A stretch of DNA of 64,000 nucleotides from assembly GCA_029961685.1 (NCBI GenBank), contig JARWKL010000008.1, forward strand, positions 4,466,501-4,530,500. Reading direction: 5' to 3'. The notes under the pieces were generated by a model, which did not search any database, was not told where the DNA came from, and worked only from the letters and a program-made list of their open reading frames with translations. The DNA comes from Aristolochia californica. Its lineage: Eukaryota; Streptophyta; Magnoliopsida; Piperales; Aristolochiaceae. The translations under genes and the position numbers were made by a program. Shown here in pieces: positions 11,145 through 22,560 of the stretch; the first letter of the stretch is position 1; each line of letters starts with the position of its first letter.

Positions 11145-14025
11145 CTATCTTCTCACTGGCGGTCCACCCCTACCCGGAGCGGCACCACGGCCTGCAGCCT
11201 GAGCCTGCACATGGAACAAAACTTATGAACTTGATTTACTTACACCATTTTGCCAGCAAAACCCACAAGCCGCTAGGAGATAGCTTAGTAGTTAAAATGT
11301 AACGCATAGACATGTGAAACCAAAACTTACATTTCATACATTGAACAATGAATAGAAATGACAGGCAGTTTCTTTGTTCTTTTACTTTTTTTTTTAATGA
11401 GTTTCTGTTCTAATTTTGGTTTTACAGGAAGCTGGGATTGCTTAGATCCACATTAGACCACAATGATAACCTCCCACAGGTAGAGCAGGAGCTGTTTCCA
11501 GTTTTGATTCAGGTTGTTCTGGAAACTAGTACTTAAGCCCGGTCAATTACCCACATCTGAAGTATGCTCCAGAGTTCACACGGCTTAGGCCAATTCAGTC
11601 CTATCCTATCCTAATCAAATGTGAAGTGTAAATATCTGGCATATTCTTTACATGAGTGCTGAAGATTTAAATAAAAATTGAGCAGCATCACAAACAATTG
11701 TAGCAATGGGCAGTTTATGTCAACTAAGTTCAAACTTCTATCAACGAGGTTGACAGGATAACATATTGTGTATCACATTGTATATTTGGCAATACACTTT
11801 AGAAATTGTTTGGGTGCATCAGAATGGCTTAACTGCAATAATCTAACCCCTAAGAAGACACTAAAATCTTGTTGAGACATTAATATCTTGTTGAATTGGC
11901 TTGAGGATTTGACAATGAAGTTCCTCATAAACTTTTAAGGGAGAAATAACCATCTTGATAATCAGCAAAGAGAAATTACTGATGATATCAAATCCATATT
12001 GGAAAGCACATGCAAAAACAGACCTCCTTCAATAGGCAGATGTTCCACAATGGGCACAAAAGCTACTATTGCCATGTTCAGTATAATCATGACTCACTAT
12101 GAATTGAGGTACCACTTTAAGTAATATTAAGAAAGCACAAAAGGATGTGCCTACTTTACAAACTCAAAACAGTACAAAATAGTGGTTCCAAACTTACCCT
12201 GGCTCGCATAGCAACAGCACGGCCACGGCCAACTCCCAAAGAAGAACCCTTGCCCTTGAAGAAGCCAAGCATCACTATCAGTATCGGAGCACAAGAATTT
12301 AAATTGCACATATGGCTGCGAGAATATTATCTTACTTTGATTCTTGCATCGAGGCGCTTGAACATTGGAGCATTTTTCAGCATATCAGGTATGACCATGA
12401 ACCTAATGCAACTTACAAATTAGGAACACTTTACAACTCAACAATGTCTTCATTCTATTTTAGATGGATGCATGATGGACTCACCTAACCTTGCTACCAC
12501 GGATGAAAACATGCTCAAGCTGTGATACCTTTCCATCCTACAAGACAGAATAATAGACAGGATAAGCAGGAAGCAAAGTTCAGACCTACCCCCCCCTCAG
12601 ATGGTGCTCCTGGGGTTACACTGTTACTGCTTCCCTAAGCACTGATATAATAAAGAATTCTACCAAAACAGGGTAGCATTCAGGAATCTTCAGCTAAAAG
12701 ACTCTGAATCTTGAAACTTCAGGTAACGACGAGTACATGACAATCATGCAAAGTACTTTTAAAAGGCCTCATAGCATATTCATTGTTCCTCACATACCCT
12801 TTCTACAATATATACCACAATGTATGACATTAAATTTTTTTCATAAATACTGTCATGTGGATGCTTAAAGTATGCAGTAAGAATGCCAACTCAAAAAACA
12901 GTTGGATCACATTAAACCCAGTGATCAGTCTTAAACACAGTTCCTTGAGGGAGTACATGAAGCTACTACTTTATGAAAACACCCCAAGAAGTTCCTTCAG
13001 AAAAATGACATTCTCCCGAAGGTTATAGCAGTTGATAGTCTGGTCATGAGTAAAGCAGTCCCACATGTTTTATACAATACTCCAACATTTATCAGCATGA
13101 ATACAAGAGTCCATCCGCTGGTCTTATGTAAAGAAATTGTACATCTTTATACAGAACCTCAACATTTATCAGCAGGTCGCAAGAGTCCATAATCTGATGT
13201 CATGTAAACCAATTCAACATCTTTATAGAGAAGTCCAACGTTTCTAAGAATTATGTTCCAGAAAAAGAATTATATATGCAATGCCTCAACCGTGACCAGA
13301 AATACAACCACAAAGAGGAGAACCACGAAAAACGAACAAGGAAAATCCTACCAATTTCTGAGATGAGGCTATTTTATTAACTTAAGAGGAAAGAAAAATA
13401 AGTAAAATCAACATTTCAAAGTCATTCTTCAAGAAAGAAAAATAGCAGTAGCCCAGTTTGCTATAATCTAAACGTCAGCTAAAAGATAAGACTACCCTAC
13501 CAATTTCTGAAACGAGGCTAGTTTGTTAACTTAAGAGGAACGAAAAATAGTAAAATCAACATTCAAACTCATTCTTCAAGAAAGAAAACTAGCAGTAGCC
13601 CATATAATCTAAACGTCAGCAAAAAGTTAAGACTACCCTTCTTCTTTCTTCCCCGCAATGCATTGACGAATTTTGAGATGAAGCAGTGCCACATGTCCTA
13701 CAAAAGGGGACATTTTCCAAACTCGAAACAGTTTACAGTTTTGTAAACTCAAAACTTCGTCCAAAAACCCCCCACAAAGAAAAGGGTGCCAAGGTATTGA
13801 CCAACAGGCTTCCAATAAAAGAATCAGAACGCAAAACACAAAGAGTCATTAAATATCAGTAAGGACCTTGGCGGTGTATGTGATAGATTCAAGCTGACAA
13901 TTCCAGTTGTCTTCGCACTCGATCATGTTACCTCTGTACAGCTCCCCGCTCTTGAGCTCCACTGTTACCACATGACCTGCGGCTTCGTGCAGAAGCTTAA
14001 CTGGAATACCCAAACTCCTGCTCAT
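11145..14025 (-). CDS. SMD3: Small nuclear ribonucleoprotein SmD3, 5 exons
   Basis: Minus-strand exons: 14025-13867, 12537-12485, 12402-12336, 12254-12198 and 11204-11145. They join in frame to 131 aa with TAG at 11147-11145. SmD3 is one of the seven Sm proteins forming the ring on U1, U2, U4 and U5 snRNAs in the nucleus, so it is needed for pre-mRNA splicing. Sm1 spans about residues 17-48 ([15 protein letters not shown]...WNCQLESI). Sm2 spans about 62-80 ([18 protein letters not shown]), split by intron 2. The C-terminal tail has several RG dipeptides ([27 protein letters not shown]), the usual targets of symmetric arginine dimethylation. Length and domain order match plant SmD3. Intron 1 uses the weak-looking donor GTCCTT, while introns 2 and 3 are only about 80 bp. 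No frameshift or internal stop was found. Confidence 0.96.
13035..13240. repeat. Three-copy ~65-bp tandem repeat in SmD3 intron 1
   Basis: Three diverged head-to-tail copies share 'gagtccat..ctg.t.t.atgtaaa...tt.acatcttTATA.agaa.tccaacattta' (the last two are clearest). They lie entirely within intron 1 of SmD3. Confidence 0.7.
13347..13640. repeat. Two-copy ~150-bp tandem duplication in SmD3 intron 1
   Basis: The block starting 'cctaccaatttctgaga' (about 13348) and ending 'gtcagctaaaagataagacta' is repeated from about 13496 to 13636, with small indels and substitutions. It is intronic. The same intron also carries the 65-bp repeat, so it has grown by local duplication rather than by transposon insertion. 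Confidence 0.85.
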
Positions 14026-14400
14026 GGTGTCCCTGTTTCTAAACCCAAATAGGCCTCTACAAAACCCTAATTTTAATGGAGTTTTGGAGGTGGGAATCCA
14101 AAAAAACACACACAAACCTGGTCTGTATAATTTCACTCCAGGACTACTGTCTTAACCATAGTATTACGACTCGGGTGAGTCGACTCGTTAAATGTCTTGG
14201 ACGGTTCGGGTCGAGGGCATGGGCAGGACTTGCCCCGACTACCAGACCCGCTGGTATAAAGAATAAATGGCAGAGAAAACCCTAACTTCGTATTAATTGG
14301 GCGATAGCTAGAGGGAGGGCGAGGAGGAGGGGGAGGGACGAGGAGCCAAGGGAGGAGAGAAGGGGGGCCGAGGGGTGAGGGAAGGGAGGAAGAGTATTAT
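14026..14400 (-). promoter_or_regulatory. SmD3 leader and promoter region with two telo-box motifs
   Basis: Two AAACCCTAA-type telo-boxes lie at 14062-14070 and 14278-14286. These are common near transcription starts of plant genes for translation and RNA machinery, which fits SmD3. A possible 5'-UTR acceptor (ttttgtag on the minus strand, about 14058-14051) lies just upstream of the ATG. A G-rich tract follows at 14312-14393. The exact transcription start is not visible. Confidence 0.45.
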
Positions 14401-15700
14401 GGATTTATTATTGAAATATTTAGAAGCGGTATTGATTTATTCTAAAAAATTTGAAGTGTTATAGAATGTTCTTGGCACGTAGTGAGGAGATTCAGGTATT
14501 ATAAATATCTGTCACATATTTTTTTATTTTTTATTTTGTTGTGTTTATCCAAGCTACTAGGTAGAGTCGTCTACCTAGACATCTGTTAGTCAAAGAATCC
14601 TTACCCTCATTAATAATGATGTACAATTCATAGTAAATGTGAAACTATATAAGGTTCTACTACGGGTATTCGGTGAAATTGGACTTTGATAGTTTTTTGC
14701 ATAAATAAGACTAATTCAACTTCAATTGTAAGTTGTCCAATCAAAACAGGGTTGAGTTATCTACCCAGACCTAATAGCCAACGAACCCTGAGCCTCATCA
14801 TTGACAATGTATGGTTTATAGTGGCTACGAATTCATATGAGGCAATACTAGGTGAAATTGGAATTAGATAGTTTTTTTTTAATAAATAGGACTAATTCAA
14901 CTTCAATAACTTTATTATTGAAAATTTTAGAACTGCTATGGAATGTTCTTGTCATGTGGCTTTTTTTTTAATGTTTTGTTGGGTTTGTCCTAGTTATTAC
15001 ATTGGGTATTTAAAGTCCAATTGAGAGTAGTAATCAAAAGTAGGTTGAGTCCAATCAAAATTCGTCCATTAGCCAACAATTTTTTCCCCTTATCATTGAC
15101 AATGTACGGTTCATAGTGATTGACACATCATATACAGCTCTACCAAGGGGTATTTTATAAAATTGGATTTAGATAGTTTTTTTTGCATGAATAGGGCTAA
15201 TTCAACTTCAATAGTAGGTTGAGTCCAATCAAGACTAGGTTAAGTCGTCTGCCCAGACGTCCATTATCCAACGAATCCCAACCCTCATCACTGATGATGT
15301 ACGAGGCATACTGACTGCGAAGTCATATGGGGCTTGACAATGGGATATTCGGTGAAATTGGACTTAGTTTTTTTTTCATAAATAGGACTAATTCAACTTC
15401 AATAGTAAGTTGAATCCAATCAAGACTAGGTTGAGTTGTCTACCCAGACATTCATTAGCCAATGATTCTCGACCATCATCATTGACAATGTACAGTTCAT
15501 AGTTATTGTAAAGTAATATGAGGTTTTACTAGGAGTATTCAATGAAATTGGACTTAACTAGTTTTTTTTTTTGCATAAATAGGACTACTTCAACTTTAAT
15601 AAATTATTATTAAAAAAATTAGAAGTGCTATTGATTTGTTTATGAAATTTTTTGAACCATGTAGAGTGTTTTAGTCATTCGCTTATGTCCTTATTAAGTT
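14400..15700. repeat. Tandem array of a ~180-230-bp unit next to the MULE
   Basis: At least five diverged copies (about 14546, 14733, 14990, 15216 and 15412) share ordered landmarks. These are 'gtcgtctacccagac', 'ttagccaacgaa', 'ctcatcattgacaatgtac', 'atatggggct.tacta', 'ggtgaaattggactta', a T run, and 'cataaataggactaattcaacttcaa'. A second motif (atttattattgaaa...gaatgttcttg) flanks groups of units. One further unit occurs at 48965-49130. No ORF. The unit may belong to the terminal region of the neighbouring Mutator-like element. Confidence 0.8.
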
Positions 15701-15992
15701 GTTGGAAAATTATTTCAAGAAAAAAACTCTTACTAATGTATGTAGATTTTGTAGATAATATGTTATATGTTGTCAATGGTTCGTGTCATCTGTCGATACA
15801 ATAGGCAATTGAAGGAGAATCTTAGAAATTTTATTGGCTATGATCGAGGTCAATAACAATTCATAGAGATTGCAGTTTTTGATTAATTTTGAAGAGTTCT
15901 TAATGATGATGTATGAAGTGACTAGGTGGGACGATGATACTCACAAAATGGGCCAAACTTCCACTTGGTTACAGGGCTTTAACTATTTTTAG

Positions 15993-16133
15993 GTGGAAAT
16001 AATCAAAGTTTGGCTACTATATTTGGTTTTGCTTCAAGTAATTAACTTATGATAGTGGAGATAGTGGAAATAAGCAAAATTTGGCTACTATATTTGGTTT
16101 TGCTTCAAGTAATTAACTTATGATAGTGAAGAT
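15993..16133. repeat. 71-bp tandem duplication
   Basis: A unit starting 'gtggaaataa' at 15993 is repeated from 16064. Both contain 'tttggctactatatttggttttgc' and 'attaacttatgatagtg', with very few differences. It lies just upstream of the MULE transposase remnant. Confidence 0.9.
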
Positions 16134-16171
16134 TTACCTAGAAAAAAGTTTTAAGACAATGAACTCATGGA

Positions 16172-18430
16172 ATGGAGTGTACGAGGAATCAAGACTTTAT
16201 TGGTGAAATATCTTATCCCCAAGGATTGCCAAATAGATTTGATGATATCGAGAAGTATTTATATTTGTATATTCATTTAAATATTAACCATTATCAATAT
16301 AGGTTTAATGCACAAGAGCGTGAAGTGGGGTTTTTTAACCCCTTGCCTATGACAACGTTATCCGAGGGTGAACATCTTCACCTATGTAATTTTATATACC
16401 CCTTCATTATTCAATCAGTGTTAGAGTATGATATTAATTGTATCTCTTTAAATATTTATGTTTTTCTAATTTGTATTCATGGTTGTTTGTGATGATGATA
16501 GTGAGAGCTTAAGTGATGAAGATATTGATTTAGAGAATAATGATAGTGATTTTAATACTAGTATGTCAATTGCCATTGACCATAAGTGAGATGAGATATT
16601 GGAAGTCGGGGCTTATAATGACAAAGTTGAAGAAACAAATACAATTGGGTACCATGATATATATGAAGATGCTTGGGAGGTCAATGCCAAGTGTGTGAAT
16701 AATATTCCTAGAATAAGAAAAATTTTGGATCCAACATTAGATAATATTAGTGTGGATCGAATATTTGAGGATAAGTCCCAGATGGACTTTATTTTCAAAA
16801 ATACTCGATTGAAAGACATGTCGAGTATACAAAATTGAGGTTTAGAGGTTATGATTATAAAAGTTAAATGTGTTCATGATGATTGTCCTTGGAGTGTCTT
16901 TACATCATTTAGTAAAAAAAAATTTCAATTTAAGATAAGAATATGGTGGAGATTACACGTGTTAATTCTACTATGTGTCATGATCATCAATAATGCACAT
17001 CATCTTTCATTTGTAAAGTCATTATGCCAATTGTGAGGATAAAATTTACTTTGGCTCTTGATAATGTTCAACAGATAATGAAAGATAAATATCATATTTA
17101 TATCACGTATGAGAAAGCATAGAGAGCAAAATGTAAAGCTTTGAAAATAATTTTTGGTAATTGGGTTGACTCATTCAATTTGCTGCAAAAAAATTTAAAT
17201 GTAATAAAAGAGTCAAATCCAACTAATGAGCATATGTTGTGTTGTGATGAAATTGGGCATGAAACGAGGTTTAGATGTGTATTTTGGGCATTTGGGCCAT
17301 CTATTACGGGTTTCCAATATTGTAGAGCTCTTGTTAATGTTGATAGAACATATTTATATGAGAATTATCCTGGATGCTTGTTGATTGCTACTGCTCTTGA
17401 TGTGGACAATGATCTTTTTCCTCTAGCTTTTGCAATTGTTGAATACAAAACATCAAAGTAGTTGGGAATGATTTTTAGTTTGTCTAGATCATTTTTTTTA
17501 TTTGAGGAAGAAGACGCCTTACTCTCATTTCAGATTGCCATAAGAATTTGATTAGGGCAGTCCAAAAACAATTTCCACCTCCAATATAGTTGCTAATTTC
17601 AAGAAGTTGTTCAAAAATAATACTTTGATTGCTCTCACATGGTCTTGAGCACAAAAAAAAAAATCATGAAATTTTATCATGCAATGAAGTTGATTAGGCA
17701 ACAAATTGAGCGGGTGAAAGAATTACTAACAGGAGGAATTGAATTATGAGTTATGGTCACTGGTGCATGATGGCCATGTTCGATTTAGTGTGATAACCAC
17801 TAATATGTTTGAGAGCTTCAATAGTGTTTTGAAAGGTGTTAGAAATCTTCCTATTTAAGCATTTGTAGCAACAACTTTTTATAGACTGACAATTTTTTTG
17901 TGGAAAGGCAAGAAAATGCTACAAAGATGAGATCTTTCAGTACTCCTGTTGATGGTACTCTGAGAAATAATGTGAATCAACCAAAAGAGTTTTAGGTATT
18001 TTAGTATCATAATGGTGTGTTTGATGTCTATGTGATTCAAGGAAAATCTTATGAGGTTGATTTATAGAATTGATATGTATATGCAATTGCTTTCAAGTGG
18101 AAAAAGTTTTTTTGTGGCCATGCCAATGCAGTATATGAAAAAATCAATTATGATTTCAATTAATTATGTGGTCCTTTGTATACAAGAGTGAAATATAGAC
18201 AAACATATGCAATTGGTTTCTATCCTAATAGAGATAGACTTCATTGGTTCGATACGGGTGCATGAGTTGTTCCACTTATTATAAGGAGGCAATTAGCCTA
18301 CCACGTTATGTTCGTATATCTACAGCAATTGATAGAGAAAAATGCAGTAGTTACTTTTGTGATAGATATAAACAACTAGAGCACAATGCTTAAAAAAAGT
18401 CAAAATCTTCTAGTTAGACACCCAATAAAT
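16172..18430 (+). pseudogene. Degenerate Mutator-like (MULE) transposase
   Basis: Plus-strand segments in several frames match the MULE transposase layout in order. First comes an N-terminal acidic region (about 16599-16838) ending RIFEDKSQMDFIFKNTRL. A zinc-ligand-like IKVKCVHDDCPWSVFTS segment follows (about 16851-16910). The transposase core FWAFGPSITGFQYCRALVNVDRTYLYENYPGCLLIATALDVDNDLFPLAFAIVE lies at about 17285-17450, and ISDCHKNLIRAVQ further on. NMFESFNSVLKGVRNLPI is at about 17800-17860. The first catalytic Asp lies in NVDRTYLY, where the family usually has IDGTHLY. Stop codons and frameshifts separate every segment, so no functional protein can be made. Terminal inverted repeats were not found. 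The tandem array to the left may be part of the element. Confidence 0.8.
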
Positions 18431-18742
18431 ACTCAGGAAAGTAATCAAAGGTAAATTTTTTTATTATTGTATAATTTAATTATTAATTTTGTTAATTGTC
18501 TTTTATTTTTGGTATTCTATATGTAATAATCAGTCATTTGTTCATTTAAATTATATAGCCATTCTTAGTTAAAGTTGTGGATAGTAGTCAGGTAGTTAAA
18601 CTAACTAAACTCGAGGTATATCTCTTCTATGTTTTTTTTTATTATTTTTTTATGAATTTCGTTTTCATTTTTATTTTATGGTTTGTTGATTGGAGTGTTA
18701 TGAGATTGTCATTGCCATATGGTGAGGAGCTTAAGGTGTATA

Positions 18743-19067
18743 TGTTAAGGAATAGTCCCACATGGATTAGTGAGTAAAAATATGTTGAGTTTATTAGTTA
18801 GAAAAGAGATTTTCCTAAGTTGGCTAGTTATTTTGTGATGAGATTTTGACCTAACTTCACATGTTATCATAGTAGGTACTCATATGTGGGTTGCCAGCCA
18901 AATTATCTACATGAAGTGCTACAAAAGAGGGCCTACATGTGAGGGAGAGTGTTAATGAATAGTCCCACATGGATTAGTGAGTAGAAAGATGTTGAGTTTA
19001 TTAGTTGAAAAAGAGGTTTCCTAAGTTGGCTAGTCATTTTGGGATGGGCATTTGGACCAACTTCACA
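18743..19067 (+). mobile_element. Complete TRIM with 5-bp TSD
   Basis: A 325-bp element: left terminal repeat 18743-18861 (119 bp, TGTTAAGGAATAG...CTTCACA), right repeat 18950-19067 (118 bp, TGTTAATGAATAG...CTTCACA). GTATA flanks both sides (18738-18742 and 19068-19072). The internal 88 bp starts with TGTTATCATAG, a degenerate initiator-tRNA-Met PBS, and ends with the purine-rich gtgagggagag before the right repeat. There is no coding capacity, so it would depend on proteins from another LTR element. It inserted downstream of the MULE remnant. Confidence 0.9.
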
Positions 19068-19072
19068 GTATA

Positions 19073-19891
19073 TTATTATCCACCACATAGTTTCGTCATT
19101 CATTTTTGGATTTATGGGATTGTCATACCATATGGTGATGAATTATTTTAGTCATTTGTATGTTTTCCCTTTACTTCCTATCGTCCTTTCACTTATCATT
19201 GGAGAGACCTAAAACCCTTTAGACTCACACGTGAAAAGGGGGGCAAGGTCCTTTACCAATGAAAAGGGAGAAAGAGAGGGGAGACGCCTTTTCTAGATGC
19301 AAACTTATGGGTTTCATAAAATAGGAAAAGGTCCTTTATAATGATTGTTATGTGTGATATGGCAGATTATCATTTCTAGAAGTAGTCAAGGATTAATTCC
19401 AAAGAAGTAAAGGAAGGAGTTAGTCTATAGAGATATAATTGTTGTCATTCGTTTTTATCATACAATTGAATGAATTTTTCAGATTTAATATAGCATAAAA
19501 TTTGTAGCCTACTTCAACAAGGGGGTCACATATTGTTTGTAGGAGATTATAAGTCTAGAGCCTATACTTTTAGCATACATGAAGCAAAAAAGATAATTAG
19601 ATAGTGTTCTTGTAGGTTCTCTCCAATATGGAACTCATATTTGGAATAAAAGAGTATTATTACATGGTTGTGGATAATTAATAAGCATATAGGCTTAAAC
19701 CTAAAAGGTGAATATATCTTTTATGGTAGTGAGGATTAGTGCTACCCTTTAAATTTTCATCTCCATGATAATTAGTGTGCTGAAAACTTATATATGCGAT
19801 GATTGGAATATGTGTTGATTTGAAATTTCCAAAGAATTGAATTGGCTTTTGGTGTCATTATGGAATTTATTCTTCTTTTAGTATACCTTCT
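19073..19891. other. Intergenic, no feature recognised
   Basis: AT-rich DNA between the TRIM and the LTR at 19892. The stretch 19090-19160 ('ggattgtcataccatatggtga') echoes 18700-18735 just before the TRIM ('gagattgtcattgccatatggtga'), which hints at an older duplication. No ORF with family resemblance. Confidence 0.5.
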
Positions 19892-19962
19892 TGTTGATTT
19901 TCAGGATTCCATAGCTTTGGGATCTTTGGTAATGAGGAAGAGAAGGAAGAAGAAGAAGAAGA

Positions 19963-20012
<50 letters not shown>

Positions 20013-20192
20013 ACTTGGGGAGAAAGGAGGAAGATTGGGGTTATGGACTTATCCTAACCCTCCCCCTTCATTTTTATTTATTGATGCTAACAGTACCATT
20101 ATTACAAGTATACCCTTCACCCTAGTAAGAGTGAACAAAAGTCATAAACTAACTACATCAATGACACTCCAACTTATTCATATCTTCCAACA
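19892..20192 (-). mobile_element. LTR A (3' LTR, minus strand) with (GAA)n(GA)n tract
   Basis: On the minus strand it begins TGTTGGAAGATATG at 20192 and ends GAAAATCAACA at 19892 (301 bp). It is preceded by a polypurine tract (AACTTGAGGGGGAG, about 20206-20193). An uninterrupted (GAA)n(GA)n microsatellite occupies 19936-20011. It shares motifs with LTR B (GGTGAAGGGTATACTTGTAAT, GGGGAGGGTT.GGATA, TATGGAATCCTGA.AATCAACA). Confidence 0.75.
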
Positions 20193-20484
20193 CTCCCCCT
20201 CAAGTTGGAGGTAATGACAGTGATCTCAACTTGAAACAAATAACATAGATGTAGTAATGATCTCCTCCATCACTGTGTACAAGGATAAGTATTAAACTGG
20301 ACACAAACTCTCAAAAGGTAAAAATGGGTGATAAAACATAAGTCAAAACCAACCTCAAATGATTTTAAAAAAATAGTGATAATAATCACTAAAGTGGGTA
20401 ATGCATGTCATTCAAAAGATGAAGATAAAAAACTCAAGGGTACCAATAAAAAATCTCAATAGACTTAAAAACACCCATATATAT
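20193..20484 (-). mobile_element. Short internal fragment between LTR A and LTR B
   Basis: The 292 bp upstream (minus strand) of LTR A end in the polypurine tract and are otherwise non-coding. The sequence directly after LTR B on the minus strand does not contain a primer-binding site. LTR B and this fragment are therefore not a simple 5' LTR plus internal region. LTR B more likely inserted into, or recombined with, the 3' end of a related element. Confidence 0.55.
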
Positions 20485-20825
20485 TGTTGATTTCAGGATT
20501 CCATACTATTAAAATCTTCAACTTAGAGTGTAGGAGATATGGAAGAAGGAGAGGAGAAGAAGTGAAGTGAGGTGAAGGAAGAGAGAGGTAAGGACAGATG
20601 AGGAAGAAAGAGAGAGAGAGAGAGATGGACACGTAGACGAGAGGAGAGAGAGGAGAGAATAAGGGTTGTGGAAGATATCCAAACCCTCCCCCACAACCTT
20701 TATTTATAGATGTCAAGAGTACATAAATTACAAGTATACCCTTCACCTTAGAGAGAATGAAGAAGAGGCAAAAAATATAAGATATTTATAATAATGATAC
20801 CTAAGCTTGTTATGTCTTTTAACAC
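20485..20825 (-). mobile_element. LTR B (3' LTR of a Copia remnant, minus strand)
   Basis: The minus strand begins TGTTAAAAGACATAAC at 20825 and ends GAAATCAACA at 20485 (341 bp). It follows the polypurine tract AACTTGAGGGGGAG. It has a CTATAAATA box on the minus strand (about 20710-20702) and a long CT-rich leader. The 93-codon minus ORF inside (20465-20746) is only the translated CT-rich leader. It belongs to the Copia internal region at 20826-22560. Confidence 0.75.
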
Positions 20826-22560
20826 TCCCCCTCAAGTTGGTGGTGAATAAACATCATATATCCTTAGTTTGGTACATGCAATGGGGAGAATTTTGTAGTT
20901 AATTGACTTCGTGAACATATCAACAAGTTGTGTATGAGTTGAGACATGATTAAGGCTTCTGATACCTGCTTGTAACTCACAAAATGATAATCCACCTCTA
21001 TATGCTTAGTTCTCTTATGAAAAACTGGGTTGGAGGCAATGTAGATTGCTACTTGATTATCACATCAGAGTTCCATAGGGCATTCTTTGTGAAATCCCAA
21101 TTTTTCTAGAAAAGATTTAATCTATAGAAGCTCATTTACAGCATGTGCCATGGCTCTGTATTATGCTTCTGCATTGGACCTTGCAACCACATTTTATTTT
21201 CTACTCCTCCATGGAACAAGGTTGCCTCCAACTAAAGTACAATATCCTGAAGTAGATTTTTTATCATTTGGTGATTCAGCCCAATCCACATCGGTAAAAC
21301 TTTCAATATTGAGATGACCATGACAATTATATAAGAGCCCTTGTCCTGGTGCTTTTTTAAGTACCTGAGAATCCTTTCCAATGCCTGCCAATGAGACATC
21401 TGAGGTTTATGCATATACTGACTGACCACACTGAATACAAAAGAAATATATCTGGTCTAGTCACAATGAGATAGATTAGCTTGCCAACTAGCCTCTGGTA
21501 CTTTCCCAATCAACTTCTTATTTCAAGCCAACACATAGTTTCGTATTTGTCTCCATAGGGGTGTCAACAGAGCGTCATCCCATAATTCATGTTTCTTCAA
21601 GCAAGTCAAGAACATATTTTCTCTGTGATAAGATAACACCATGTTTGGACTGAAGAACCTCAATACTGAGAGAGTACTTAAGGAGTCTCAAGTTTTTCAT
21701 CTTGAATTCATTGCATATCTTGTTTTTTCCTTGATTGATGTTATTGGTATCACTACCTGCAAAAATAATATCATCCACGTACACAGCTAGTACGACTCCT
21801 TTCTCAGTATACTTGACAAGTATAGCATAGCACCTTGATTGAATTAACAGAGCACCTTGTGAACCCAAATCGAATCATTGCTTGAATAAACTTATCAAAC
21901 CAGACCCGCGAAGATTGCTTCAGACCATGTAATGATTTTTTAAGGCGTAACACCAAACCCCCCCTCCCCCCCCCCCCCCACCCCCCCCCCCCCCCCCCCA
22001 CCCTCAACCACATATCCTTGTGGTTGTTGCATATAAATTTCCTCCTTAATATCGCCATTGAGGAATGTATTCTTTACATTTAGTTGAAAGACATGTCATC
22101 AAGAATTAGCAATGAGAGATAATAAGAAACGCAACAAGTTGAGTTTGGCGATAGGGGAAAAGGTTTTCTCATAATCAATTCCATAACATTGGGTATAACC
22201 TTTAGCCACAAAAGGTTTTCTCATCCGGATTTTGTTTGACAGTAAAGACCCAATTACACCCTACAAGTTTTTTTTCTTGATGGTAAGGAAACAAAGCGTC
22301 ATGTTTAATTCTCATAAAGGGCTATCATTTCTTTGTCCATGGCTACTTTCCATCCTGGATTCTGTAGGGCCTCTTGATAAGATTGAGGGATAGAAACATA
22401 AGAAATAGTGGCAAGAAACTGATAGCAAGATGGTAATAACCGATGGGTAGATAAAAAATGAGCAATTGGGTGAGAGGTAGAAGATCGGGTGAAGACCCCA
22501 GATTCTTTTTTAAGAGCAATGGGTCAGGTATCAAATGGAGGGCAAAAAATAGGGGGTGGA
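20826..22560 (-). pseudogene. Copia reverse transcriptase/RNase H remnant, minus strand
   Basis: Read right to left: SYVSIPQSYQEALQNPGWKVAMDKEM (about 22420) opens the reverse transcriptase. After a break come LRLKKSLHGLKQSSRVWFDKF and the catalytic AVYVDDIIFAGSD (about 21790), with YVDD intact. The connection SIEVLQSKHGVILSQRKYVLDLLEET follows, then HWQALERILRYLK and the RNase H segment TDVDWAESPNDKKSTSGYCTLVGGNLVPWRSRK (about 21200-21290). Frameshifts, stops and a poly-C expansion break the frame, so it is not functional. It ends at the polypurine tract of LTR B. No 5' LTR, gag or integrase was found to the right, so the element is 5'-truncated. Confidence 0.85.
21958..22003. repeat. Long poly-C (poly-G on minus strand) tract
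   Basis: A 46-base stretch is almost pure C, interrupted by one T and two A. On the minus strand it sits inside the Copia reverse transcriptase, just before LRLKKSLHGLK, and would read as a glycine run. The expansion probably grew from a few Gly codons after the element died. The exact length in the assembly is uncertain, since such tracts are error-prone. Confidence 0.9.

Noticed and set aside
20465..20746. 93-codon minus ORF as a small secreted protein gene
   Set aside because: It is the CT-rich leader of LTR B, and the same kind of leader occurs in LTR A.
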